This document shows positions 1 through 10,100 of a stretch of 41,350 nucleotides of DNA, one piece after another. The translations under genes were made by a program, and so were the position numbers. Origin of the DNA: Lachnospiraceae bacterium (GTDB lineage: Bacteria > Bacillota_A > Clostridia > Lachnospirales > Lachnospiraceae); the NCBI GenBank assembly GCA_017621115.1, contig JAGATU010000079.1, positions 1-41,350 on the forward strand. Direction: 5' to 3'. The notes under the pieces are model-generated. The model had not been told where the DNA came from and did not search any database. It was given only the letters and a program-made list of their open reading frames with translations. Every line of letters starts with the position of its first letter. Positions within the stretch are counted from its first letter, which is position 1.

Positions 1-180
1 AGTGATTTTCGCATTGTTGCAGATTATTTTGTACAGGTGCGAACAAATAAAACATACAAACCGGATAAAGCTACCATAAAACATGTTGATGAAGTTTTAA
101 AACTGATGTCCGTTCTGACAGGTGATGTCAGATTTGAAGAAGTCCAAAAATCGGAAAGGAAGGTGACAAATAATGTGTGA
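1..180 (+). pseudogene. 3' part of Rpn-type PD-(D/E)XK transposase/nuclease, frameshifted
   Basis: An open frame enters from the window edge and stops at 178-180 (59 visible residues). It contains VADYFVQVRTNK and HVDEVLKLMSVLTGDVRFEE. I recognise this as the region after the nuclease core in the Rpn family of recombination-promoting nucleases/putative transposases, which is abundant in Lachnospiraceae. In intact members this stretch runs directly into an M-C-E-V-[IL]-D segment. Here that segment is in the +1 frame, starting at 173. The simplest reading is a single frameshift near 165-175 that splits one gene. The catalytic core lies outside the window, so activity cannot be judged. Family call is from memory of conserved motifs; the frame break is seen directly. 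Confidence 0.6.
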
Positions 181-346
181 AGTAATTGACAAATTTGAGG
201 CAAAAGGCAAAGTGGATGCATTACACTTTATAATCGGTTTACCGCCTTCTGAAATTGCAGAAAAAACAAATCTTTCTGTTAATGAGGTGCAGTCTATTAT
301 TGATATGATTTTATCAGAAAAACAGGATAATACTGAAAATAAATAG
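173..346 (+). CDS. 57-aa ORF: detached C-terminal tail of the upstream Rpn-type protein
   Basis: The ORF starts at an ATG overlapping the previous frame by 8 bp, with AGGAAGG about 8-10 bases upstream, so it could be translated by itself. It begins MCEVIDKFEAKGKVDA, the usual continuation of Rpn-type transposases. It ends with IAEKTNLSVNEVQSIIDMIL, a helix-turn-helix-like tail like those closing many members. The run of EGK/EGR repeats common in this linker is short here (EAKGK only). It is best treated as the second half of a frameshifted gene, with independent or recoded translation as an alternative. A terminator follows at 402-439. Confidence 0.45.
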   Translation: MCEVIDKFEAKGKVDALHFIIGLPPSEIAEKTNLSVNEVQSIIDMILSEKQDNTENK

Positions 347-401
347 TATTTCTGCTGTCATACAAAGGAGATATAGGCATTGATTGTGCCTATATAAATT
401 T

Positions 402-439
402 AAAAAAAGCTCTCAACCAATTGGATGAGAGCTTTTTTT
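402..439 (+). terminator. Rho-independent terminator after the Rpn-type remnant
   Basis: The stem AAAGCTCTCA / TGAGAGCTTT has a 10-base loop and is followed by seven T. It is preceded by an A-run, so it could work in both directions. It lies 56 bases after the stop at 346. Confidence 0.8.
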
Positions 440-565
440 ACTTATTTTCCGTTAAAGTTATTGCAATATAAATTACGTCGGAGAAAAGTAAATTATCCTA
501 CATATTTACAGGTGTTTTATGAAAAATTCGCTCCACAATTAGCTTAAAAGGAGATAAAAATAGTG

Positions 566-598
566 ATAAAGCTCCCCTATCGGAGAGCTTTATTTTTT
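566..598. terminator. Terminator-like hairpin
   Basis: ATAAAGCTC (566-574) pairs with GAGCTTTAT (585-593), and the plus strand continues in T (593-598). It resembles the hairpin at 402-439 in sequence (AAAGCTC...GAGCTTT). It lies 55 bases beyond the stop of the minus-strand gene at 654, so it may also end that unit, although the T-tail is better on the plus strand. Confidence 0.6.
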
Positions 599-653
599 GC
601 CATTTTTCGTCAAAAAACCAAATGGTCATTCCCACGTTTTTAATTTTTATTAT

Positions 654-1241
654 TTATGCTTCTTCCTTGATTTTGATTTCAACTGTTTGTTTATTTGATG
701 ATTGAAAATGCTTTGGCATAGGGGACAACAAAGGAACATCAGTGCGGCATGTTTTTATAATCTCATCCCTTATAACAGGAATACTTGCTTTATCTAAAGA
801 TACTCTTTTTGCAAAATCCTGTGCTGCACTCTTTATTTTTATTATAGGGTACATTTTTTCATTATGACGACGACCGCGTTCAAAATCAAAGATATCAAAG
901 AAAACTTTTCCATTTTTCATCTTTACTATTAAACAGGCCGTCTGCTCTTTTTCAGTTCCGATACTATATAAATATTTTTTAACACCACACTTAGACAAGG
1001 CTTTTTCAAAACCTTTATAATACTTATTAAAAAGAAGTTCTTCTGTCATTTTATCTATATCGGTGGATTTAATATCACAATATATATGTTGTCTTGGTAT
1101 TGTTTCAATGTAAGGCACATACGGAAACATCATTCGTTTTTGATTAACTTTGCTAAGTTCTAGGCTATCTACTGATAACTGAATTTTTTCGCGTTTTCTT
1201 GCATCCTTTCCTTTAGTAATGTGTGATCTGAATTTTGCCAT
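654..1241 (-). CDS. Unknown 195-aa protein; candidate immunity partner of the TNT module
   Basis: I do not recognise the family. The protein starts MAKFRSHITKGKDARKREK, a basic head, then has an alpha/beta-looking body (YLYSIGTEKEQTACLIVKM, KVFFDIFDFERGRRH) and ends in a charged tail. It has no signal peptide or membrane segment, so it is probably cytoplasmic. AGGAAGTG lies about 10 bases before the ATG. It follows the TNT-domain gene by about 23 bp on the same strand, the usual place for an immunity gene in polymorphic toxin loci. That position is the only argument for an immunity role. It could also be an unrelated cargo gene. Confidence 0.7.
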   Translation of the reverse strand: MAKFRSHITKGKDARKREKIQLSVDSLELSKVNQKRMMFPYVPYIETIPRQHIYCDIKSTDIDKMTEELLFNKYYKGFEKALSKCGVKKYLYSIGTEKEQTACLIVKMKNGKVFFDIFDFERGRRHNEKMYPIIKIKSAAQDFAKRVSLDKASIPVIRDEIIKTCRTDVPLLSPMPKHFQSSNKQTVEIKIKEEA

Positions 1242-1264
1242 AAATTATTTTCACTTCCTATACT

Positions 1265-1828
1265 TTAATTATATGTTTCTTTGTTTATTAAATACTCTTC
1301 TGGTGATATTTCTATTAACACTTCATCTTGGATGAGTAATTGGACAGACGAACTTTTTATATAATATTGTATACCACCACCGGGCTGTTCAAAATCTATT
1401 GCAGTTATTCCCTCATATACATATCGAGGTCTTTTTTTGTACTTTGGGTTGACTTGGTAAACATGAAAGGGAACTGTCTCTAAGATGTATGGCATTGATA
1501 ATTTTTCATAAGGCGTATGTGGCGCCGTTAAATAAGCACCCTTCTCCACACCAAAACGAACATACACTTCTCCTGCTACCAATTTTTTCTTTTTTATCTT
1601 ATATTTTATATCAAATCCGTTCGAATCAGCGTCCTTTGAATATTCTTTTCCGAATTTCAATTGATTATTTCCATCTAAGTATTCGGGTTTTCGAACAATA
1701 CTCAATTTATCTGCTTCTGCCGGAAGTTCTTCTCCAAATATATTAATAAGATTACCCACTAATTCCACCGCCTCTACTCCCAAATTTGGAATAGAGAAAT
1801 TGTAACATATAGAGTCAAAAAAATACAA
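1265..1828 (-). CDS. TNT-domain (NAD+ glycohydrolase type) toxin module, N-terminus doubtful
   Basis: Residues about 70-175 match the tuberculosis necrotizing toxin (TNT) domain, known for hydrolysing NAD(P)+ in target cells. Visible signatures are GF near 71-72, VRFGVEKGAYLTAP with R91, TPYEKLSMPY in place of the usual TP..RSLPP, EQPGGGIQY with Q148, and SVQLLIQDEVLIEI at the end. The Arg of R-[FY]-G and the Gln of Q-P-G-G-G are conserved positions of the active cleft. The only in-frame start is TTG at 1828, right after an in-frame TAG and without a Shine-Dalgarno sequence. No export or delivery domain precedes the toxin. It may therefore be an orphan C-terminal toxin cassette left by recombination, or the start may lie across a frameshift in the T7 run at 1817-1823. 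Confidence 0.75.
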   Translation of the reverse strand: MYFFDSICYNFSIPNLGVEAVELVGNLINIFGEELPAEADKLSIVRKPEYLDGNNQLKFGKEYSKDADSNGFDIKYKIKKKKLVAGEVYVRFGVEKGAYLTAPHTPYEKLSMPYILETVPFHVYQVNPKYKKRPRYVYEGITAIDFEQPGGGIQYYIKSSSVQLLIQDEVLIEISPEEYLINKETYN

Positions 1829-1947
1829 ATGCTATTTTTGACATTTATGGGTATCATACATATTTTAAATTTGTTTCCTATGCTTAAATCAGTAAATTGT
1901 TATTTCCTAAATGTCATATGTTGTAATAATCATGAGCACTTTCTTAT

Positions 1948-1977
1948 AATATAACAAAATCTGTTAGTAATATTCAA
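1948..1977 (-). promoter_or_regulatory. Possible sigma-A promoter for the TNT unit
   Basis: On the minus strand TTGAAT (1972-1977) is separated by 18 bp from TATATT (1948-1953). It would give a leader of about 110 bases before the TTG start at 1828. The sequence is very AT-rich, so a chance match is possible. Confidence 0.35.
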
Positions 1978-2134
1978 AAATAAATAGTTCGCCATATATT
2001 ACCATGATACTGGCTCTTTTGAATGAAACGGTTGAAAATATGGTCTTTCAAAGAAAATCATTGATGGAACTTTATTATAGTATTGTGGTACTATTATTGC
2101 AACTTATTTCGGCGTGTTATCATACTAATTTTAT

Positions 2135-2187
2135 AAAAAGCTGCAAAGAACACTATGTTGTTCTAAATGTGTCCTCTGTAGCTTTTT
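2135..2187 (-). terminator. Long terminator hairpin at the end of the surface-protein gene train
   Basis: Two 19-base arms (2135-2153 and 2169-2187) pair. In minus-strand RNA there is one mismatch and two G-U pairs, with a loop of 15 bases, ending in GCTTTTT. The plus strand pairs less well because its wobbles become A-C mismatches, so the hairpin is best read as the minus-strand terminator after the 53-aa gene. Confidence 0.7.
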
Positions 2188-2237
2188 GATTTGTCATTTT
2201 TTACTATTTTATGAAAGAATACCTTTCTTTATAATTG

Positions 2238-2399
2238 TTAATGTATACGGTGCCCGCCCATTCCCACAACAAAGCCTTTATGCTTATTGTTTTCTTCTCT
2301 TGCTGTTTTAATTTTTTCATTATTTTCGTACATTTTCTTGAAATCCTTACAGGTTTTTTCCCATTCTGATTTTAATTTACTATTTTGTGATGTTATCAT
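2238..2399 (-). CDS. Small 53-aa protein, translationally coupled to the 431-aa gene
   Basis: An ATG at 2399 opens a frame ending with TAA at 2238-2240. It lies 8 bases after the TGA (2408-2410) of the upstream gene, and GAGGGG overlapping that stop codon serves as ribosome site. The product starts MITSQNSKLKSEWEKTCKDF, continues as a charged helix, and ends with the glycine-rich tail GFVVGMGGHRIH. There is no membrane segment or signal. I do not recognise it. Close coupling, a good ribosome site and a terminator just downstream (2135-2187) support it as a real gene. Function unknown; a small partner of the 431-aa protein is a guess from position. Confidence 0.6.
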   Translation of the reverse strand: MITSQNSKLKSEWEKTCKDFKKMYENNEKIKTAREENNKHKGFVVGMGGHRIH

Positions 2400-2407
2400 T
2401 TTTCCCC

Positions 2408-3703
2408 TCATTCTTCCCTAAGTATATCAAATATTTCATCAATTACATCCTTTGCTACAAACCTTTTTTTTCTCAGTACATACCGATAAAGTCCGGATTT
2501 GTCTGCTGAAGCAATCTCTTCCTTTTTGCTAAGTTCTTGGCCGGATTTACATATATCAACGACAATCGTTGCTTTGTTTCTTCTTTCAATTATCAGTGTT
2601 GGAATTGAATTATCGTATTCCTTAATCGGCACCAGTGGCCTTTTAAATACAATATGCCTTTTTGCTAATTCATCGTATATTTTCTGTTCTCCGCTGTGCC
2701 TACAATAAAAGCCATTATTGGAAACCCTGATAACTTTTCCTTTGATGAATGTAATCCAGTGTGTTTCTTCGTTTGTATCCTTCGCCTGGTACATATCGTG
2801 CCTAACATATCCTGTTAACACATAGTTATCAGGTTCTTTTATATCTTCCTCTATCGGTACCTCATTATCTCCTAGCACCTTCTTATAATCTTCTGTCAGT
2901 ATTCTGATTACCGCTTTGTATGCGCTTTTATTAGAAGGCATCTGTACAGTTATATATTGATATTTCCGATCCTCGTTGAATTTTGCCAACCGCAAAATTC
3001 TGGCATATATTAAAAACTTGTTTTTATAAGAGGCTTTATAGAAAGTATCTTTTTTATAATATAAATTTACAAGTGGAATAAGCTGCGGTTGTGACTGGAC
3101 TTTTATATGGATTAAAACATCATTTGATACGCCGTAAATCAGTTTGTTGAAATCCTGTATGTTCTTATAATTCCATTCCGGTTTCCGATTTTCTTTATTG
3201 GCCACGCCGATTTGTTTTTTTATACTGAATGTTTGCTTTTCCAATGCCAGTGCATTCACTTTCGACATCATATCAACTATCGATGCGTGTTCTTTTGCTT
3301 TTTTCTTTTCTTTCGTTTCTGTATTCGACGATCCTGACGAACTGCTCTCACTTTTGCTGTCGCCCGGCATCGTGATATTAAAAATCAGCTGATTGTTGTC
3401 TGCTATATATAAACCAGACTCATTTTGTGATAACCAGCGATTGTAATAAACAGATTTCGGGCAGTTTTCGGCATGCTCTGCCTGATGAGAATTTTCAGCA
3501 ACACGCAGCACACCTTTTTGTGTGATGGATAATGCCAATTCTTTGTCACTACAACATGCGCACACAAGCCTTATTCTGCCATTTTCAGCCTGTTTTTTCA
3601 TAGCCTCGGCAAATTCTGCACCTCTTTCATAAAACTCTGAATATGCCATGATTTCAGAGTGCTGATTCGCAATTATTCGAAAGTATCCTGGTCTGTTTTG
3701 CAT
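2408..3703 (-). CDS. Unknown 431-aa protein with N-terminal C-x-C-C...H...H...C cluster
   Basis: Residues 48-81 hold C48, C50, C51, H73, H77 and C81, a plausible single metal site. The layout recalls the C-x-C...H-x-P-x-C region of DUF1173-type proteins of integrative elements and the cysteine cluster of CoiA-like proteins; I consider both resemblances weak. A low-complexity linker (Ser-rich, then Lys/Glu-rich) spans about 115-140. The C-terminal part has RHIVFKRPLVPI and PTLIIERRNKATIVVDIC, which could be a nuclease-like core strand pair. There is no signal peptide, so a cytoplasmic, probably DNA-related protein is likely. The start is supported by AAGGGGAG 5 bases upstream. It follows the 104-aa gene by 36 bases and precedes the 53-aa gene by 8. 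Confidence 0.75.
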   Translation of the reverse strand: MQNRPGYFRIIANQHSEIMAYSEFYERGAEFAEAMKKQAENGRIRLVCACCSDKELALSITQKGVLRVAENSHQAEHAENCPKSVYYNRWLSQNESGLYIADNNQLIFNITMPGDSKSESSSSGSSNTETKEKKKAKEHASIVDMMSKVNALALEKQTFSIKKQIGVANKENRKPEWNYKNIQDFNKLIYGVSNDVLIHIKVQSQPQLIPLVNLYYKKDTFYKASYKNKFLIYARILRLAKFNEDRKYQYITVQMPSNKSAYKAVIRILTEDYKKVLGDNEVPIEEDIKEPDNYVLTGYVRHDMYQAKDTNEETHWITFIKGKVIRVSNNGFYCRHSGEQKIYDELAKRHIVFKRPLVPIKEYDNSIPTLIIERRNKATIVVDICKSGQELSKKEEIASADKSGLYRYVLRKKRFVAKDVIDEIFDILREE

Positions 3704-3739
3704 ACGTTCTCCCCTTTTTAGTCATTATGTAATTATGCG

Positions 3740-4054
3740 CTAATACTTCTCATTAGATTCCATTTCCCAATCAGCACTTTCGTTAAAATCATCATCCAAA
3801 AAATCTTCTTCAAATTCTTCTTTAAAGGATTTCTCGTCTGCCTGAGATAGTTGTGCTGTTTTTGGTATTCTGATTTTTTCTACATAAAACGTTCTTTTCG
3901 CCCGAAAACGGATTCTTCCTGCCGGAGCAACGTATTTATGTTCAGTTTCACGCCCATCGTCCCATCTGATTGTTACGACGATTGGCATTCCGTAATAGCA
4001 TGGCTGTAATTCATTAAATTCTTTCAAGGAAATGTATTCATATTTTGTTGCCAT
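3740..4054 (-). CDS. Unknown 104-aa protein with acidic tail
   Basis: Not recognised. Residues 1-65 look like a small beta-rich fold (YYGMPIVVTIRWDDGRETEHKY, GRIRFRAKRTFYVEKIRI). Residues 70-104 are strongly acidic (EEFEEDFLDDDFNES), as in DNA-mimic or charge-shielding tails, though that is only analogy. There is no signal or membrane segment. AGGAAGTG lies about 8-15 bases before the ATG. It stands 91 bases after the stop of the 5490-aa gene and 36 bases before the 431-aa gene, so it probably belongs to the same transcript as the latter. Confidence 0.7.
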   Translation of the reverse strand: MATKYEYISLKEFNELQPCYYGMPIVVTIRWDDGRETEHKYVAPAGRIRFRAKRTFYVEKIRIPKTAQLSQADEKSFKEEFEEDFLDDDFNESADWEMESNEKY

Positions 4055-4145
4055 TTCCTGTTCACTTCCTTTTCTTATTTTTCAGTTTTTCAGTTTTTAA
4101 GACTGCTGCCACATACATGTGACAACAGCCCCAAAAACCTTTTCT

Positions 4146-7100
4146 TTAAGATTGTTTTTTCTTCTGATAACGGCGGTATATAAATATCGTCGTTACAGAG
4201 CCTATGAGTATCAAAAGGAGTATTATAATTCTGCTTACGATATGGTCTTCGGTAGGTACGTAATAAGTTACTACTGTTTGTGCAGGAGTAGATGTTGTTT
4301 CCGTGGGAACAATCGTTGTCTTTTCTTCTTCCGGCAGACCAATGACTACGAAATTTGCAGTATGGTTTTTATATGTTGCCGTATAAGTGTTTTCATCCAC
4401 TTTTGTAACTCTGGTACTATCTACTGTAAAGTCTGTTGTTGTCGCTGTTGTGTCATTTGTATAGTAAATAGTTACTTCTACCTTTGCCTTATCGTAATCA
4501 TGATTGACGACAATATCCGGTCCTTTGTAGGTTGCTGTAATGTGATCGATTTCATAACCCGGAACAACTAAAATTCCTTTTACTTCCTGATATCCGATTT
4601 CATACTCATTATTGCCTACTTTCTTAACCATAATGTCGGATGGAGCAACGGTTAATTTACTGTAAGCAAGAGCCTGTGTAGAGCCATCGGAATAAGTCAA
4701 CGTAATGTTTGCTTTCTCGGGAACGTATTTCTCACCAACCAATACGTATTCCGGATAAGTACCGCTGATACTCTTTAAGGTAATGGTATCATCAAAACCA
4801 ACGACTTTATAGGTATCTGTGTAGGTCTGGTACGTAGCCGTGTACTCATTTTCGCCTACTTTTTCGACCTTTAAGGAACTTTCTTTCCATTCATCCGTTG
4901 TTAATACTTTGGAAGTATCATCTGTGTAAATAATGGAAACTTTTACATCGTCTTTCTTATAATTTTCCGTAATACGAACCGGTTCTCCCTCATAGATTGC
5001 CTCGATATGGTCGATTTCATAGCCGGGTACTTTATATTCAGCTGTCTTTTCTTCAAAGGTAGCCGTATACTCATTGTCGCCGGATTTTTCTACTGTCAAG
5101 CCACTTTCTTGCCATTCTTCGGGGGTTAATTCCTTTTCTTTTCCAGTTGCATATGTAACGGTAACCGTGACATCTTCTTTCTTATATTCTTCGCCAACAT
5201 AGACTTTTTCGCCCTTGTATTCTGCCTTTAAGTCCGTCACGTAATCGATACCTAAGACATTGTAAGGGGCCTCCATATTGTTGTAAGATGCCTGGAAGAT
5301 GTTAATACCTTTTTTCTGAACCACTAAGGAACTTTCTTTCCATTCGTCCGTTGTCAACTTCTTTGTTGCGCCACTTATAAAGTGGAGTGTCACGACAACA
5401 TCATCCTTTTTGTATTCTGATCCGATCTTAATGGAAGGTCCGGTATAAGTTGCTGTTAAATTCTGTATGCTGTCAATACCTGGCACCTTGTAATCATCGG
5501 TAAGGTCTTTGTAGGTTGCCGTAAAGGTATTCTCTCCGGCTTTTTCTACCGTTAAGCCGCTCTCTTTCCAATCCTGTGTTTCTAATGTTTTCGTTGTATC
5601 ATTTGTATATGTGACAACAACCGTAACATCTTTCTTCTCATAAGGATTGCCAATTGGAATATCAGGTCCGTGGTAGTTTGCCTCTATCGAGCTTTCTTCG
5701 AAACCGATTACAGAATAAGGTGCGGACAAATTCTGATAGGTAGCCGTATACTCATTTGTTCCCACTGTGCTAACCACTAATGTATTTGCGTTCCATTCAT
5801 TTAAAGAAAGAATTTGTGTAGCACCGGAACGATAATAAACAACAACTTCCACATCTTTCTTCTGGTATTTATTTCCCGCATAAATATCCGGTCCTTTGTA
5901 TTCTGCTGCCAGCGAAACAGCTTCATCAATACCGGGAATGGTATACTCTGCAGGTTCGTACTCTTCGTAAGTCGCCGTATAGTTATTTTCTCCTACCTTT
6001 TCTACGATTAAACCGCTTTCTTCCCAGTCCTCACTTGGAATGGGCTCTCTGTCTCCACTTGCATAGACCTTTTCAACAAGAACATCGTCTTTGTCGTATT
6101 CCTCGCCCACAAAAACCGGATCTCCAGTATACTCTGCTTCGATATGATCTACATAGTCCAGTCCTATAACATCGTAATCGTCTGTCTTGCCTTTGTAAGA
6201 TGCGATAAAAGTATTGATACCTACTAAGGAAACCGTAAGGTCATTTTCGTTCCATTCGTCATCCTCTAATACTCTGTATGTGTCATCATCGTAGTATGCG
6301 GTAACGGTTACATCCGATTTATCATAGTTTGAATTGATATAAATATCCGGTCCGTTGTATACAGCTTCAATGGATAATAAGTTTGGATCGGGAATATAAC
6401 CATTTACGATATAATCATCTGTTATCACACCAATGACATATGTTTCTTCATAGGTTGCCGTAAAGGTATTATTGCCTTCCCTTATAACCGTCAGGCCACT
6501 TTCTGTCCAGTCATCGCTTGCAATTTGTGTACCATCCGCATTCAAGACATTTCCGTCTTTATCCAGATAGTACAGGATTACTTCTACGTCGTCCTTGTCG
6601 TAGTCGTAATTTACTTCAATATCAATTCCTTTGTAGTCGGCTTGTAAATCTGCATATACAAGACCGGCTATGTCATATGTATCGGATAGTTCCTGATACG
6701 TTGCCGTAAAGGTATTAATGCCTTTTTCTGTTACCGAAAGACTGCTTTCTTCCCATTCGTCAGAAGATAATGTCTTTGTCGAGTTATCTTCAAAAGTTAC
6801 AATAACTTCTACATCGTCCTTATCATAATCATCTACAATCGGTATTGGTTCGCCTTTGTATTCTGCGTCGATTGCGATTGCTTTGTAATAACCAGGCACG
6901 ATGTAATCATCTTCTGCGCTGCCGTTTACAATATAGTCATCTTCATACGTTGCCGTAAAGGTATTATCGCCCTTCTGAGTAACTGTCAGACCGCTTTCGG
7001 TCCATTCATTTGCAGATAAGGTAATATCATCGGTATAACTGCTGCCATCTGCTGTTTCTTGGCTTAAAACAACAAGCACATCGTCCTTGTGATAATCTTC

Positions 7101-10100
7101 GGATACACGGACCGGTTCGCCGGTATATTCTGCCGAAATGCTAGCTTTTACAAGACCAGGAACATCATATGTATCAAAAACCTGTTCGCCGCCTTCGTCG
7201 GTGTAGGTTGCCATAAAGGTATTCATACCTTTATCTGTTACGGTTATACCGCTTTCTTCCCATTCATCCGAGGTTAATGTCTTTGTTGAGTTATCTTCAA
7301 AAGTTACGATAACTTCTACATCGTCCTTATCATAGTCATCTACAATCAGGATTGGTGCTCCTTTATACTCTGCATCTAAACCGATAGCTTTCAAATAACC
7401 AGGCACAAGGTAATCATCTTCTGCGCTGCCGTTTACAATATAGGTATCTGTATAAGTTGCCGTAAAGGTATTCTCTCCTATTTGTGTAACGGTTAAACCG
7501 CTTTCTGTCCAGTCATTTGCAGATAAGGTAATATCATCGACGTATTTCGTGTCATCCGCCCTTGTCTGGGTTAAAATAACTTCTACATCGTCCTTATCAT
7601 AATCTTGGTTAATCCGGATTGGTTCGCCCTGGTACGTAGCTGTAATGCTTGCCTGTACAATGCCGGGCACTTGGTAATCCGCAACATAATTTTGCATGGA
7701 ACCCTTGTCATAATAGGTTGCCGTGTAATCATTCAAACCTTTCTTATCGACAATCAGAGAACTTTCTTTCCAGAAATATTGTGATATTTCTTCGGTTGTA
7801 TCATCCGCATAAATAATTGTTACAATAACATCCTGTTTATTGTAATTATCCGTAATGAGAATGGGATCTCCGATGTATTCTGCGGTTATTTTTTTGATTT
7901 CCTTGTAACCGGGAACGCCATAGTCGCCTTTTGTAACACCATATATAATATCGCCACTTCCACCGAAACTTACATCGCCGGTATCCGGATCTATCACAAG
8001 TGCTAAGTCATACATGAATACATAGTCATCTTCATACGTTGCTGTATACACATTTTCAAGGTTCGTAACGTTCAGACTGTCAGCTTCCCACTGTTCGCTT
8101 GTCAGAATGGTTCCACTTGACTTATCTTCATAGTAATTGCTGTCTGCATCAAATTCATACAATACAACTTCTACATCATCCTTATCATAATCGTTACCAA
8201 TTAAAATAGGATTTCCTAAATAGTCTGGTTCTAATTTGCCGTAGACTACGCCTGGTACTTTAAACTGTGCGCTTGCAGTTCCGGCAGTAGCCGTATAGGT
8301 ATTTAATCCTTTTGTCTGTACCAGTAAGCTGTCTTCGGTCCATTCATCACTTGTTAGTGTCACTTTCGTACCATCGGTATAAGTAGCAATGACTTCTACA
8401 TCATCCTTATCATATTCCTGTGTCTCGCCTACCCAGATAGGATCGCCTTTGTATTCTGCGGTAATGCTTTCAATCTCGTTTACATTCAGTGTTACCGGCT
8501 GCAATAAGGTTCTTAAGCCGGAATTGTAAGCCTCTAAATAGCAGACGTAAACACTTCCATCATCCTCTGCGCTTAAATTGCTCAGTGTTAAGGTACTCAT
8601 CATATCTGTAATATCCGATGTATTCTCTTCGACACCCAGTAAGGATAAGAATCCTGTTCTTAAAGTAGAAAATGCGGAAGCGGAATCTGCCTCTTCATAT
8701 CTGGTATTTTCCGGTCTTAATACTTTGGAACTGTCATTGATATTGATTTCACACAAGCGGAAATTACTAATCTGTACGGCATTTTCCATTTCTGAAACTG
8801 TTAAATCTGTCGGATTTAACGTATCTTTATTTGATTTTTTCGCTATCTGCAATGCACCAAAATCCGAATCATCTTGGAAAATATGGTTAAAGGCATTGGT
8901 TGAAGTATCATAAATTGATACCAAACTGTTTGCATTCGCAACATTGACGAGGGCATATTCATCCCCTGCTGCCTCATTAAATGTAACATCGAATAAAATT
9001 ACATAGGATGCCGTGGTAGTACCTTTGTTTGCCACGTATTCATCAAATTTATCTGACTGGAATGTAATTTGTGCCTCTGTATTGTTTGCATAATCAGACG
9101 GTGTGTAAACGACATTTACATCATCTAAATTTATGGTTGTATTGGCTTTAAACCATACCGGATTTAAGTCCTGTCCTTTTAAACGAAGTTTAATCTGTGC
9201 CTGATCTCCTTCATTGAAAACGATGGTTCCGTTTTCATTCATGTTAGAGCTGTACACGCCCGCAATTCTACGGAAACTGCTCATCCAGCGTTCCGGTGTT
9301 AATACAGAGTTATTGGATGCTTCATTATTCTCATTTAATATGGTTGTCAATTTGAAACCTTTGATATTTTCATCAAACAAACGGTCTGATAAAGATTTCT
9401 CCATTCCAAAAATATGGGATAATTCCCCGGTTGCCACCGTTGCATCTGCAAAGGTTACTTTCTGCAAATTCGGACAGTTTTTAAAGGCTTCTGATAATTG
9501 TTCCACCGTAAGGGCAGAGGAAATATAAACCTCTTCGATGTTGGTGTTATAAAATGCCCTGCCTGCATATGCTACGGTATCCGGAAGTTTTCCAATCTCG
9601 GTCAGATTTTCGCAGTTTTCAAACGCATTACTGATTACGAAAAGCTCGTCCGGGAACGCGGTTACGCGCGTTAAGTTTGTACAACCTTTAAAAGTCGTAT
9701 TTAAGGTTTTTAAAGAACTTGGCAGTGTTTCAATTTCTGTCAGTCCGGTACAGTTTTCAAACGTTCCACCACTGGCACGGTTATCGCAATTACAGTTTGT
9801 ATCTTCATCATGTGCCTGTGCGGTATGCGTATATGCCGTATAGGTATAACTGCTATTCATCGTTTCGATGCTGTCCGGGAGTGCCGGCAGTTCTCTCATG
9901 CTTTTGCAGTTATAGAATGTGGCATTCATGGTTTTTAAATTTGAACAGTTTGCCAGTGACGGAGCTGCTTCTAACTTCTTACAGTTATAGAATGTACCGT
10001 ACATTGTCTGTACACTGGTTAATCCATCTAATTCCACGCTTGTCATACTTTCACAGTTATAAAACGTTTCATTTAAGGATTCAATCGCACTGCATCCTTC

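Larger units (their letters stand above)
347..653. other. Intergenic stretch with three hairpins, no gene seen
   Basis: No convincing reading frame with a ribosome site is present. The stretch holds a perfect 9-bp inverted repeat with a 7-base loop (371-379/387-395), two terminator-like hairpins (402-439 and 566-598) and a 6-bp inverted repeat CCATTT/AAATGG near 600-625. The flanking genes converge on it, so it is mostly transcription-termination space. Confidence 0.6.
1829..2237. other. Intergenic region with operon terminator and weak promoter, no gene seen
   Basis: A 61-codon plus-strand frame at 2004-2189 has no ribosome site and overlaps the terminator hairpin at 2135-2187, so it is not supported. 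The stretch carries the end of the long minus-strand gene train and the probable promoter of the TNT unit. Confidence 0.55.

Noticed and set aside
2004..2189. 61-codon plus-strand hydrophobic frame
   Set aside because: No ribosome site, and it runs through the terminator hairpin at 2135-2187.
4146..4330. LPXTG-type sorting signal on the 5490-aa protein
   Set aside because: The end has a membrane helix and basic tail but no L-P-x-T-G or close variant.
4340..8470. Non-coding tandem repeats
   Set aside because: The periodicity is explained by Ig-like protein repeats in an open frame.
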